Part shown: positions 31,259 to 38,488 of the stretch, one piece after another
Layout of the letters: the number at the start of each line of letters is the position of its first letter
How positions within the stretch are numbered: position 1 is the stretch's first letter
Assembly (NCBI GenBank): GCA_937996595.1
Contig: CALKVC010000208.1
Span: 1 to 38,488, forward strand
Reading direction: 5' to 3'
Source of the DNA: an uncultured Chitinophagaceae bacterium
GTDB lineage: Bacteria > Bacteroidota > Bacteroidia > Chitinophagales > Chitinophagaceae
DNA length: 38,488 nucleotides
Program-made: the position numbers and the translations under genes
Notes under the pieces: generated by a model
What the model saw: only the letters and a program-made list of their open reading frames with translations
Told to the model about the DNA's origin: nothing
Database searches by the model: none

Positions 31259-34066
31259 TTACCTTAATATTGATACGTCGCTCTTGATGATGGATTTCTT
31301 ACCATTGATAAGCGAAAACTCCAGTACGGCATAATACGTACCGTCCGGCAACGGTTTACCCGAGTAACGGCCATCCCAGTTGTTGCGGTAATCCTTTGAT
31401 TCATACACCAGGTTACCATACCTGTTAAACACTTTAACCGTTACATTCTTCAGGCAATCATACTGGTCGTACACCAGCCACAGGTCGTTTATGCCATCAC
31501 CGTTAGGTGTAAACGCATTTTTAACCCTGATGCAATATGGTATAACGGTTACCAGTACATCATCATTGGCAGTACAACCCAATGCATTGGTGGCGGTAAT
31601 CGTATATAACGTAGTAACCGTAGGTTGCGCTATCGGTGCTAATACCGTAGTAGCACTCAACCCGGTTGACGGTGTCCACAAATATGAAGTTGCATTGGTG
31701 GCGGTTGCAAAAATGGTCGCCTTGTCTCCTACTATGAGCGTAATGGGTTGCCCGGCATCTACGGTAACTGATTCACTTACATATATTATAACCTCATCTG
31801 TTTTGGTGCATGAACCCAATGTAGCCGTAAGTATATAACTTGTTTGTACAACCGGTGAAGCAGTTGGGTTTGCGCTGGAAGGATTATCAAGGCTTGTTGA
31901 TGGCGTCCAGCTATAAGCACTGGCATTGCTGTTTGTATATAGCACTACCGACTGCCCTTTACAGATCGTTGTATCATCCCTTACGGTAAGATTAAGGTTG
32001 TCGGTAAAATCTACAGTTACCGGGGTGGTTCCCGTACATCCGAGGCTGTCGGTGGTTGTAATTACATAAGAACCTGCAGGCGCCTGGAATACATTTGACT
32101 GCTGGTTTACGCCCGGGTTTGAACTGATAGCGTATAATAGTGGAGCTATACCGGTTACATTGGTAACCGTAATGGTTCCGTCATTTGTACAATTAGCATT
32201 AACACTGGTTGCCGTTGATGAAACCGTATCCAGCACCAGGGTAAATAATGCCGTATCCTTACATCCGGTTGCATTAGCTGCAATCAGTTCATAAACACCG
32301 GCAAGGCCAACAGCCGTTATATTGGTTACCGGGTTTCCACCATAGGTCCAGGTGGCGGTTAAGCCCGTTGTATTAAATACATTGGTAAGGTCTGCCGTAC
32401 TGCCTGCACAGATGGTACGGGTAGAATCATTTCCTAATGAAGGCCTGGTTCCAACCGTAACGGTGGTAGAAGCCGTACATGAAGAACCACTTGGTGTGGT
32501 AGCTATTACCGTATAAACATATGTACCGGGCGTGGTTGGTGCCGTTACGCCTGTTGGATTTTGCAGGGTTGAAGTAAAGCAATCCGGGCCAGTCCACAAA
32601 TAAGTGGCATTAACCACGGTTCCCGAATTCAGGTTAAATGTACCTCCGCCGCAAACCGGGCCGCTGTTGGATGCGGTGGTTTGACAAATGATATCGCAAC
32701 TGCTGGTTCCTGTTCCTCCCGATTGCTGGAAAGTGATGGTACCGGCCTGGTTGCTAAAGTTGGTAAGCAGTAAAATATAAAACTCACCTGCCTGCGCATT
32801 ATTAATCTGTGCTGTTTCAGTATTTGAAATGGAATAACTGCAACTGATATTGTTAGCAGCAGTAAGTCCTCCGCAGCTAGCCGCCAGCGTTGGGAATGGC
32901 CCCCACAGGGCAAAGTCAACATCCAATGGCGCACCGGTATTGCTTGTCTGGCTGATACCTATAGTGATACTACCGGAATTCTGCACCTGCATATAATACC
33001 AAACCGGGTTTGGTGTGGTAAACAGGCAACCATAAATGCCCGATCCGCCTAAAGATGGTACATTGGTATTATTTGGAAACGTGTACACATTGCTGGTACA
33101 GAATGGCAGCGCCGTTGAACATGAACCGGCCGGCCCGGGTGGCGGCGGAACAGTGATACATAATCCAAATGTTCCCTGGTTATCATTTCCATATTCCCAA
33201 ACCCTTACCCATACAGTACTTCCGGGTACCAGGCCAGTGGCGGTTATCTGTGGCATCAATCCGTTGGGGCTGTCATCATCATCACATTCAATCAGGGTTA
33301 AAGCATTGCAACTGGTACCGCTATAGATAGCCATACCACCGTCTGTGATGAATCCTGGTTGTGTATCAAACCTTAATGCACCACCACATGGAACCGTAAC
33401 CTTAAACCACACATCGCCTCCCTGGTAATTTGCACAACCCGGAGCAGGAGCACCGGCAGTAGAACCGGCCCCCTCATTGGAATAGGTAGTATACGTGCAT
33501 GTTGTACCGGCAACGATATCAATAGCTGTACATGGATCATCATTGGATGGCGGCGGAGGTGGAAATGACACACATGTGCCGAATGTACCGTTATTGTCAT
33601 TGCCATATTCCCATACCCTGATCCATACCGTTGAACCGGGTGTTAAACCTGTTGCATTTATATATGACATCAGTCCATTCGGACTATCATCGTCATCACA
33701 TTCTATCAATGTAAGTGCATTGCAACTGGTTCCGCTGTAGATAGCCATACCGCCATCTGTGATTACACCGGCCTGGGTATCAAACCGGAGGCTTCCGGAA
33801 GCGGGAACAACCACTTTGAACCATACGTCGCCGCCCTGGTAATTGGCGCATCCCGGGTCAGGTACGCCGGCAGTTGCAGTTGCTCCTGCGTTGGTAAAGG
33901 TTGAATAATTACAGGTAGCCGTTGCCGTAAGGTCAATGGCGTTGCAGGGATCGTCGTTTGCCGGCTGGGCATATGATATGGTTGCCGTGCATGAAACAAT
34001 CATGAACAATAAGAACTGCCTGACTGCTTTCTTAATGCGTAAAGTTGTAAAACTCACTGATAGCAT
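31259..34066 (-). CDS. Secreted T9SS adhesin with duplicated N-terminal module and CHU_C sorting domain
   Basis: The 935-residue product has a signal peptide (about 1-34). Residues 37-174 and 175-312 are close copies of one module (NDDPC, GGDVWFKV, LRFDT, GGMAIYSGTSCNALTLIEC, RVWEYGNDN) joined by Pro-rich linkers. A related third module (about 315-455, WYYMQVQNSGSI, DFALWGPF) and several Ig/PKD-like units follow. The last about 90 residues (VKNAFTPNGDGINDLW, VFNRYGNLVYES, NWDG) are the CHU_C domain for T9SS export. It is the last gene of a reverse-strand set after porP and an Mpo1-like gene; CHU_C proteins are known to need PorP/SprF-type partners, so the pairing is meaningful. Its binding target is unknown. 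A clear terminator follows. Confidence 0.93.
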   Translation of the reverse strand: MLSVSFTTLRIKKAVRQFLLFMIVSCTATISYAQPANDDPCNAIDLTATATCNYSTFTNAGATATAGVPDPGCANYQGGDVWFKVVVPASGSLRFDTQAGVITDGGMAIYSGTSCNALTLIECDDDDSPNGLMSYINATGLTPGSTVWIRVWEYGNDNNGTFGTCVSFPPPPPSNDDPCTAIDIVAGTTCTYTTYSNEGAGSTAGAPAPGCANYQGGDVWFKVTVPCGGALRFDTQPGFITDGGMAIYSGTSCNALTLIECDDDDSPNGLMPQITATGLVPGSTVWVRVWEYGNDNQGTFGLCITVPPPPGPAGSCSTALPFCTSNVYTFPNNTNVPSLGGSGIYGCLFTTPNPVWYYMQVQNSGSITIGISQTSNTGAPLDVDFALWGPFPTLAASCGGLTAANNISCSYSISNTETAQINNAQAGEFYILLLTNFSNQAGTITFQQSGGTGTSSCDIICQTTASNSGPVCGGGTFNLNSGTVVNATYLWTGPDCFTSTLQNPTGVTAPTTPGTYVYTVIATTPSGSSCTASTTVTVGTRPSLGNDSTRTICAGSTADLTNVFNTTGLTATWTYGGNPVTNITAVGLAGVYELIAANATGCKDTALFTLVLDTVSSTATSVNANCTNDGTITVTNVTGIAPLLYAISSNPGVNQQSNVFQAPAGSYVITTTDSLGCTGTTPVTVDFTDNLNLTVRDDTTICKGQSVVLYTNSNASAYSWTPSTSLDNPSSANPTASPVVQTSYILTATLGSCTKTDEVIIYVSESVTVDAGQPITLIVGDKATIFATATNATSYLWTPSTGLSATTVLAPIAQPTVTTLYTITATNALGCTANDDVLVTVIPYCIRVKNAFTPNGDGINDLWLVYDQYDCLKNVTVKVFNRYGNLVYESKDYRNNWDGRYSGKPLPDGTYYAVLEFSLINGKKSIIKSDVSILR
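33131..33958 (-). repeat. Direct duplication inside the adhesin gene
   Basis: Two adjacent units of about 414 bp (33545-33958 and 33131-33544) encode the two copies of the NDDPC module. The period is 138 codons, and the DNA is still clearly similar, so unequal crossing-over could add or remove modules. They end in codons for a run of prolines. Confidence 0.8.
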
Positions 34067-34090
34067 ATGTTTTGTATTTATGGTATTCTG

Positions 34091-34432
34091 TCAATTAATA
34101 GTTCGTTTTGCTTCTTCCAGCCTGGCACCAATCTGCCCGGTAAGCATGTGCCAAAACATCACAAAATCTGATGCAAGGCTATAAAAAGGATACGTGAATG
34201 TGGCGGGTTTGTTCTTCTCAATGAAAAAATGGCCAACCCAGGCAAACCCATAACCTACAACCGGTATCAGTACAAACAGGAACCATTTTCCTGTTATGAT
34301 TCCTGCCACCAGGCAAGCAATCAAAATAAAAGTACCGGTAAAATGCAAACGCCTGTTTGTGGCATTGCTGTGTTCAGTAAGATAGTAAGGATAAAAACTT
34401 TTAAAATCGCTGTATTTTTTTCCTTCGCCCAT
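34091..34432 (-). CDS. Mpo1-like / DUF962 membrane protein
   Basis: A 113-residue membrane protein with spans at about 33-47, 49-68 and 84-97. The conserved histidines of the DUF962 family are visible: His21 (YLTEHSN), His30 (RRLHFTGT) and His68 (GHFFIEKNKPATFTYP). The founding yeast protein, Mpo1, is an Fe(II) peroxide-dependent dioxygenase that shortens 2-hydroxy fatty acids; bacterial members are little studied. The ATG at 34432 leaves 13 bases after the porP stop; the ATG at 34465 would overlap it. It sits between porP and the adhesin, 24 bases before the latter. That position within an export operon is odd for a lipid enzyme. Confidence 0.88.
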   Translation of the reverse strand: MGEGKKYSDFKSFYPYYLTEHSNATNRRLHFTGTFILIACLVAGIITGKWFLFVLIPVVGYGFAWVGHFFIEKNKPATFTYPFYSLASDFVMFWHMLTGQIGARLEEAKRTIN

Positions 34433-34445
34433 CCCGGTACTGTTA

Positions 34446-35345
34446 TTATTTTTTCTTAAAGCCAAACTGCAAGCCTATTTCATGCGCCCCGGTTCCTCCG
34501 GCATATACGCTTATCGGAGTCTGGTAATAGTCATATGAATAAGCAAGCCTTACCCTTTGCAAAATTTTAAAACCTGCCTGGATACTCCAGAATTGCTTCA
34601 CCCGCCAGTTAAGGGCCCACCAGATCTTATCCTGGTAATCTACTTTTGCTCCAAAATCAAATTCAGAAGGTGAATTCTGAATCACCCTTACCATGGCGTT
34701 AGGAATTACATATATATTCTCCCCGGTCTGTATCCTGTAATTGGCGGTAAAATTGTAATGACGGTATAATTTGCCACCCTGTGTAGAGCCCGGAACATTG
34801 GCCAGTTCCAGTTTTGATTGTATCAACTGGCTAACGGCAGCACCAATGCTAAGTTTATCGTTTGTCCAGTATAAACCCGCTCCGGCATCTATACCCAGTT
34901 TTTTATCCTTTCCACCCAATAAAGGGTCATTGCTTCCCAATGCGTCGGTAAGCTTACTTTTATCAATGGCATATTGCAATGCCCTGAGTTCCAGGCCAAT
35001 ACCCATCCTGCCCGCTTCACCGGTTCTAACATGATAGGAATAGGCCAGTTGGATGCCGGTACGGCTTGTTGGCCCTGTTTCGTCACGATAAATATATGCT
35101 GCAATACCCGCTTTCATTTTCTGCAGGTGAAAATCACCATATAACATATACGTTCTTGGATTTCCAGGAAAAGATGACCATTGGTTACGGTAAGAAAGCC
35201 CAATCATGTTTTGCTTTGAAATGCCCGCTGCAGCAGGGTTGTACATGGCATTGTGCTGCAGGTACTGGCTTGTAAAATGTAATTGCTGGCTATAACCGGT
35301 AGCGCTTAGACTGATAACCGCTAAAAAAGTAAAAATTTTTCTCAT
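34446..35345 (-). CDS. PorP/SprF family T9SS outer-membrane protein
   Basis: A 299-residue protein starting at ATG 35345 with a signal peptide (MRKIFTFLAVISLSATGYSQ). The first mature residues, QLHFTSQYLQHNAMYNPAAAG, are the family's hallmark, followed by a series of amphipathic beta strands (GLSYRNQWSSFPGNPRT, then many) ending in the C-terminal aromatic strand LQFGFKKK. PorP/SprF proteins sit in the outer membrane and are paired with CHU_C proteins, for which they are thought to be export or attachment partners. The adhesin at 31259 is the likely partner. A start 30 bases upstream (35375) would put charged residues before the signal peptide and is not chosen. Confidence 0.93.
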   Translation of the reverse strand: MRKIFTFLAVISLSATGYSQQLHFTSQYLQHNAMYNPAAAGISKQNMIGLSYRNQWSSFPGNPRTYMLYGDFHLQKMKAGIAAYIYRDETGPTSRTGIQLAYSYHVRTGEAGRMGIGLELRALQYAIDKSKLTDALGSNDPLLGGKDKKLGIDAGAGLYWTNDKLSIGAAVSQLIQSKLELANVPGSTQGGKLYRHYNFTANYRIQTGENIYVIPNAMVRVIQNSPSEFDFGAKVDYQDKIWWALNWRVKQFWSIQAGFKILQRVRLAYSYDYYQTPISVYAGGTGAHEIGLQFGFKKK

Positions 35346-35380
35346 ACCCTTTAATTGAAGGGGTTCAAAGTACAATTAAT

Positions 35381-35400
35381 TTGTTAAATAGCTTTAACAA
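35381..35400 (-). promoter_or_regulatory. Perfect inverted repeat upstream of porP
   Basis: TTGTTAAA (35381-35388) and TTTAACAA (35393-35400) pair perfectly around TAGC, about 35 bases before the porP start. A CAAAGTA at 35366-35372 gives TACTTTG on the reverse strand, one base short of the TAnnTTTG -7 box. Likely an operator near the porP operon promoter; a T run on the other side suggests it could also act as a terminator for + strand reads. Confidence 0.4.
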
Positions 35401-35423
35401 TGCTGTTTTTTTTTATCAAAAAC

Positions 35424-36029
35424 TTACATATTATTAATTTCTACACTGCGAATATCGGCCAGTTTATGTTTCACTTCTTCCAGCCTGCTGTTAGGGATCC
35501 CTGCTTTTATTACGGGGAATAAATGAAAATCCTGTTCATAAATGCTGCATTGACCGTTTTTCAGCACCTGCATCACTTCATTTACCTGCGAATACTCGAA
35601 CTGTATCCTGTATAATTGTTCCACCTGTTTCCTGGTTACCGGGATGGTTTGCAACACCAGCGCCGTTGCCGTTTTATATGCATTTATCAGCCCGGGAACG
35701 CCCAGCAGTGTACCTCCGAAATAACGCACCACTATCACAGCCGTATTCGTCAGGTTCCTGCTGTCAATCTGCCCAAGGATGGGTCGGCCGGCTGTTCCGG
35801 AAGGCTCCCCGTCGTCGCTGCTCCTGAAATTATCTTCTCCCGTGCCCAGCCGGTATGCAAAACAATGATGCACCGCTTTTGGATGTTCCTTCTTCAACTG
35901 GCGCAGATATCCTTTAAAAGTTTCAGCCGAATCTACCGGAAACGCATATGCGATAAATTTGCTTCCCCTGTCCTTAAACTCCTCAACAGCGCTTTTATCT
36001 ATCGTAAAATAATACTCAGGTAATTTCAA
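35424..36029 (-). CDS. YigZ/IMPACT family protein
   Basis: A 201-residue cytosolic protein of the YigZ/IMPACT family. The N-terminal (UPF0029) domain shows FIAYAFPVDSAETF at about 25-38, HHCFAYRLG at about 54-62, SSDDGEPSGTAGRPIL at about 70-85 and VVRYFGGTLLG at about 100-110, all signature phrases. The C-terminal DUF1949 part (about 130-201) is beta-alpha-like. Eukaryotic IMPACT inhibits GCN2; the bacterial role is unknown but ribosome or translation-linked. It follows ribD by 19 bases on the same strand and is probably co-transcribed. Confidence 0.95.
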   Translation of the reverse strand: MKLPEYYFTIDKSAVEEFKDRGSKFIAYAFPVDSAETFKGYLRQLKKEHPKAVHHCFAYRLGTGEDNFRSSDDGEPSGTAGRPILGQIDSRNLTNTAVIVVRYFGGTLLGVPGLINAYKTATALVLQTIPVTRKQVEQLYRIQFEYSQVNEVMQVLKNGQCSIYEQDFHLFPVIKAGIPNSRLEEVKHKLADIRSVEINNM

Positions 36030-36048
36030 TGTTTACATTTTTATGATC

Positions 36049-37092
36049 TTATTTTCCTGTATTCAGGAAATAGCACAGGTCATCTGTCATATAAGAGATG
36101 CGCTTTGCAGGTTTTTGGGTTATGTTGAATGATACGCTTGTGCCGTCTCCTATAACCAGGTCCCTGTTCGTAATCACCCGTGCTTCATCCCATAACCCGG
36201 CAAGTATAAATGAATTCAGCAATGTGGCTCCGCCTTCAACGATTATAGAAGTGATGTTATGCCTGTATAATATTTGCACAATATTATCCGCCAGGTTATC
36301 CTGCACATCTGCTTTACAATAAATACGGTTCCCTTCAACGGTTTCTTTTATGCTGTTGATGATGATCGTTTTCGCTTTATCATCCATCAAATTATTATCT
36401 GCAGGAACTTCCAGGTTCTTATCAATTACAATCCTTACCGGGTTTTTCCCTTTCCACAAACGCGTGGTGAGCGATGGATTATCTGCCAGGGCTGTTCCCT
36501 TTCCTACCATGATTGCATCTTCCTCGCTGCGCCATTTATGCACGATGCGGTCTGTAATTTCATGGCTTATTTTAACCCGGCGCCCGGCAGTACCGGCTAA
36601 CTTATGGTCGTAACTTTGGGCCCATTTCAAAATGATGTACGGCCGTTTTTTTTGATGAAATGTGATAAAGCGCCTGTTCATGAAAAGGGCTTCCTTTTCC
36701 AAAACACCGGTGATCACTTCAATACCGTTTTCCCGCAGCTTTTCAATTCCGCTCCCATTCACTTTTTCAAAGGGATCTTTACAGGCAATAACAACCTTTG
36801 GAATATGCTGTGCAATGATCAGGTTGGTGCAAGGACCCGTTTTGCCAACATGATTGCAGGGTTCCAGCGAAACGTACAGTGTACTATCCTTTACCAGGTG
36901 CCTGTTTGTTTCATGTACGCTGTTTATACAATTCACTTCTGCATGGCCTTGCCCATATTGCCTATGATAACCTTCTCCAATGATTTTTCCGCTATACACC
37001 AATACGGCGCCAACCATTGGGTTTGGCGACACATTTCCTGCCCCCAGTGCTGCCAGTTGCAGGCATCGTTCCATATATGGTTCATGGGCCAT
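36049..37092 (-). CDS. ribD: Riboflavin biosynthesis bifunctional deaminase/reductase RibD
   Basis: A 347-residue protein that catalyses two steps of riboflavin synthesis: deamination of the diaminopyrimidine 5'-phosphate, then reduction of the ribosyl side chain. The deaminase half (about 1-145) has the zinc site: His50 and the proton shuttle Glu52 in GQGHAEVNC, then Cys79 and Cys88 in SLEPCNHVGKTGPC. The reductase half (about 150-347) has RPYIILKWAQSYDHKLA and IIVEGGATLLNSF. Start chosen at 37092 (MAHEPYMERCLQLA) because relatives begin near this phrase; ATGs at 37113 and 37173 add a hydrophobic, unconserved lead, and 37173 would run into prmC. It is divergent from prmC. Confidence 0.95.
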   Translation of the reverse strand: MAHEPYMERCLQLAALGAGNVSPNPMVGAVLVYSGKIIGEGYHRQYGQGHAEVNCINSVHETNRHLVKDSTLYVSLEPCNHVGKTGPCTNLIIAQHIPKVVIACKDPFEKVNGSGIEKLRENGIEVITGVLEKEALFMNRRFITFHQKKRPYIILKWAQSYDHKLAGTAGRRVKISHEITDRIVHKWRSEEDAIMVGKGTALADNPSLTTRLWKGKNPVRIVIDKNLEVPADNNLMDDKAKTIIINSIKETVEGNRIYCKADVQDNLADNIVQILYRHNITSIIVEGGATLLNSFILAGLWDEARVITNRDLVIGDGTSVSFNITQKPAKRISYMTDDLCYFLNTGK

Positions 37093-37138
37093 CAAGTCCG
37101 TAAAAATAAGCATAGAAAAATAAACTATGTTTGTAAAG

Positions 37139-37996
37139 ATGACCATTGCCGCATTGTACCGCCATATTTGCAAAAGCCTTGAAACAATTTATCCTAAACA
37201 GGAAGCCGATAAGATATGTGAACTGCTCATTGAAAATAAAGCAGGAATAAGCAGGCAGCAATTACTGAAAGAACCCGGTATGGAATTGGGTGCTGCCATA
37301 ACGGATGCCTTACAGAACAGCCTGCCAGAATTATTGGCGCACAAACCGCTTCAGTATATTACCGGGGAAGCGTGGTTTTATCATTTGAAACTAAAGGTTT
37401 CACCCGCAGTGCTTATACCAAGGCCTGAAACAGAAGAACTGGTTGAAATGGTCATCCGCCAGGTGCCGGCAAACCAGGCGCTGCATTTACTTGATATCGG
37501 TACCGGCAGTGGCTGCATCGCCATTGCTGTAAAAAAAAATTGCCGGGATGTTTCCGTAACCGCCATTGATAAAAGCCCGGATGCACTTGCCATCGCAACG
37601 GAAAACGCAGCGATTAACCAGGCAGCCATTACATTTACTGAAATTGATTTCCTGGATGAACATGTATGGAAAACGTTACCGCAGTTTGATATCATTGTTA
37701 GTAACCCGCCTTATATACCGGTTAATGAAATGGAAAAACTGGATAAGCATGTTACCGCTTATGAACCACATGCTGCATTATTCGTTGATGAAGGCAGGCC
37801 ATTGCTGTTTTATGAAAAGATCGCCCTGTTTGCACAAACACACCTGAAAGAAGGAGGAAAAATATTCATGGAAACACATGAAGGCCTGGCTAATGAATGT
37901 GCGGCTTTGTTCAGCAATAATTTTTATGAATCTGCCGTGGTAAAAGACATGTCGGGCAACAACCGGTTTGTTACAGCTATTCTTCGTTACCCGTAA
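37139..37996 (+). CDS. prmC: Peptide chain release factor N5-glutamine methyltransferase PrmC
   Basis: The SAM-dependent enzyme that methylates the Gln of the GGQ motif in release factors RF1/RF2. In the 285-residue form the motifs are LIPRPETEELVE (about 92-103), the SAM loop LLDIGTGSGCIAIA (about 117-130) and the catalytic NPPY at 189-192. The ATG at 37139 (MTIAALYRHICKSL) matches the usual N-terminus; an ATG at 37127 adds four residues, and TATGTTTG at 37126-37133 resembles a -7 box, which would make the message almost leaderless. It faces ribD across fewer than 50 bases. Its last 20 bases overlap the convergent exbD gene. Confidence 0.94.
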   Translation: MTIAALYRHICKSLETIYPKQEADKICELLIENKAGISRQQLLKEPGMELGAAITDALQNSLPELLAHKPLQYITGEAWFYHLKLKVSPAVLIPRPETEELVEMVIRQVPANQALHLLDIGTGSGCIAIAVKKNCRDVSVTAIDKSPDALAIATENAAINQAAITFTEIDFLDEHVWKTLPQFDIIVSNPPYIPVNEMEKLDKHVTAYEPHAALFVDEGRPLLFYEKIALFAQTHLKEGGKIFMETHEGLANECAALFSNNFYESAVVKDMSGNNRFVTAILRYP

Positions 37997-38387
37997 CCGT
38001 TGCAGAAGTGGTGGCCCCCAGTTTCCGGGCTGCTTTCATCACCTTAACCACTTCACCCCATTCTGTAACTGCGTCTGCATTTATTACAACAGCCGGTTTT
38101 ATACTGTCGCCTTCATTGATATACTTGCGTAATTCCGATAACAAAGAATCGGTAAGGATTTTTTTAGTGCCGATGAAGAAATTCTTGTTCTTATCCACAC
38201 TTACCACTACGCTTTGTTTTTGCTTGGTATCGCTTTTTGCCCTTGGCACACTCAGCTTTATCACATTGGGGTTGGCCAGTGTTGATATCATCAGGAAGAA
38301 CATCAGCAAAATAAAAAGGATATCGTTCAATGGCCCGGTATCCACTTCTGCATGTTCATCCCTTAATTTAGACCTTCTGAAACTCAT
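37977..38387 (-). CDS. exbD: ExbD/TolR family proton-channel subunit
   Basis: A 136-residue inner-membrane protein. A short basic cytosolic end is followed by one span (about 18-38, PLNDILFILLMFFLMISTLA) containing Asp22, the proton-relay residue of ExbD/TolR. The periplasmic domain follows (about 45-136, VIKLSVPRAK, AVVINADAVTEWGEVVKVMK). With ExbB, such proteins energise TonB-dependent uptake or outer-membrane maintenance. An exbB-like gene may lie beyond the right edge. The 3' end overlaps prmC by 20 bases, tail to tail. Upstream, a 7-bp tandem repeat begins 46 bases before the start. Confidence 0.93.
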   Translation of the reverse strand: MSFRRSKLRDEHAEVDTGPLNDILFILLMFFLMISTLANPNVIKLSVPRAKSDTKQKQSVVVSVDKNKNFFIGTKKILTDSLLSELRKYINEGDSIKPAVVINADAVTEWGEVVKVMKAARKLGATTSATVTGNEE

Positions 38388-38433
38388 TATCGGTTTATAC
38401 TTTAACTCTTTGTAATTTGCTTCCTATTTTTCT

Positions 38434-38488
38434 TCAAACCTCAAACCTCAAACCTCAAACCTCAAACCTCAAACCTCAAACCTCAAAC
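38434..38488 (+). repeat. 7-bp tandem repeat (TCAAACC)n, cut by window end
   Basis: The unit TCAAACC repeats perfectly from 38434 to the last base, nearly eight copies, and may continue. It lies upstream of exbD. A unit of seven is not a multiple of three, so it would shift a frame if coding, but no coding frame is seen here. Confidence 0.95.

Noticed and set aside
38434..38488. CRISPR or telomere-like repeat
   Set aside because: The unit is 7 bp without spacers; a simple tandem repeat is sufficient.

Overview
The window looks like chromosome of a Bacteroidota bacterium, most likely a Chitinophagaceae-type member. The reasons are two large secreted proteins ending in the CHU_C / gliding-motility C-terminal domain that type IX secretion (T9SS) exports, a PorP/SprF protein beside one of them, Bacteroidota-type small families (TcmP, DUF6370), weak Shine-Dalgarno signals, and a -7 box of the TAnnTTTG type before the sco gene. 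No rRNA, tRNA, CRISPR array, transposase or integrase gene was recognised.

Layout. 1-640: C-terminal part of a 3-hydroxyacyl-CoA dehydrogenase with a terminator. 960-12740: accessory region. AT-rich gene modules (a membrane protein, a TcmP/three-Cys-motif pair, a Tat-type intradiol dioxygenase, a small secreted protein) are separated by related intergenic repeats (copies A-D). Between copies B and C lie a 1442-residue T9SS adhesin and pieces of broken genes. 12740-22270: mostly single genes (DinB-like proteins, a GlxA-type regulator, an inactive M1 peptidase homologue with HEAT repeats, a lipoprotein, a ferritin-like protein, a secreted Ca-loop protein) interspersed with a dispersed two-hairpin repeat (R1-R6) and a 183-bp tandem duplication. 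22270-29840: a respiratory or copper-linked cluster, all on the + strand: SCO protein, a small CxxxC protein, an AraC regulator, three tiny membrane proteins, a triple-rhodanese protein, DUF6370, two membrane proteins that each fuse a cytochrome bd-like core to a c-type haem domain, and a 55-residue membrane protein, closed by a terminator. 30200-38488: housekeeping and envelope genes: YdeI-like and MmcQ/YjbR proteins, an operon of porP, an Mpo1-like gene and a T9SS adhesin, then ribD-yigZ, prmC, exbD, and a 7-bp tandem repeat cut by the window end.

The strongest candidates for undescribed biology are (i) the repeat-separated, cassette-like modules in 1.5-11 kb, including the TcmP/three-Cys pair; (ii) the 22.3-29.8 kb cluster around a two-subunit cytochrome bd-like, cytochrome c-fused complex; (iii) the M1 aminopeptidase homologue whose zinc ligands and catalytic residues are all replaced; and (iv) the R1-R6 hairpin repeats, which come in two structural versions. 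All functions are read from motifs by eye; no database search was run.
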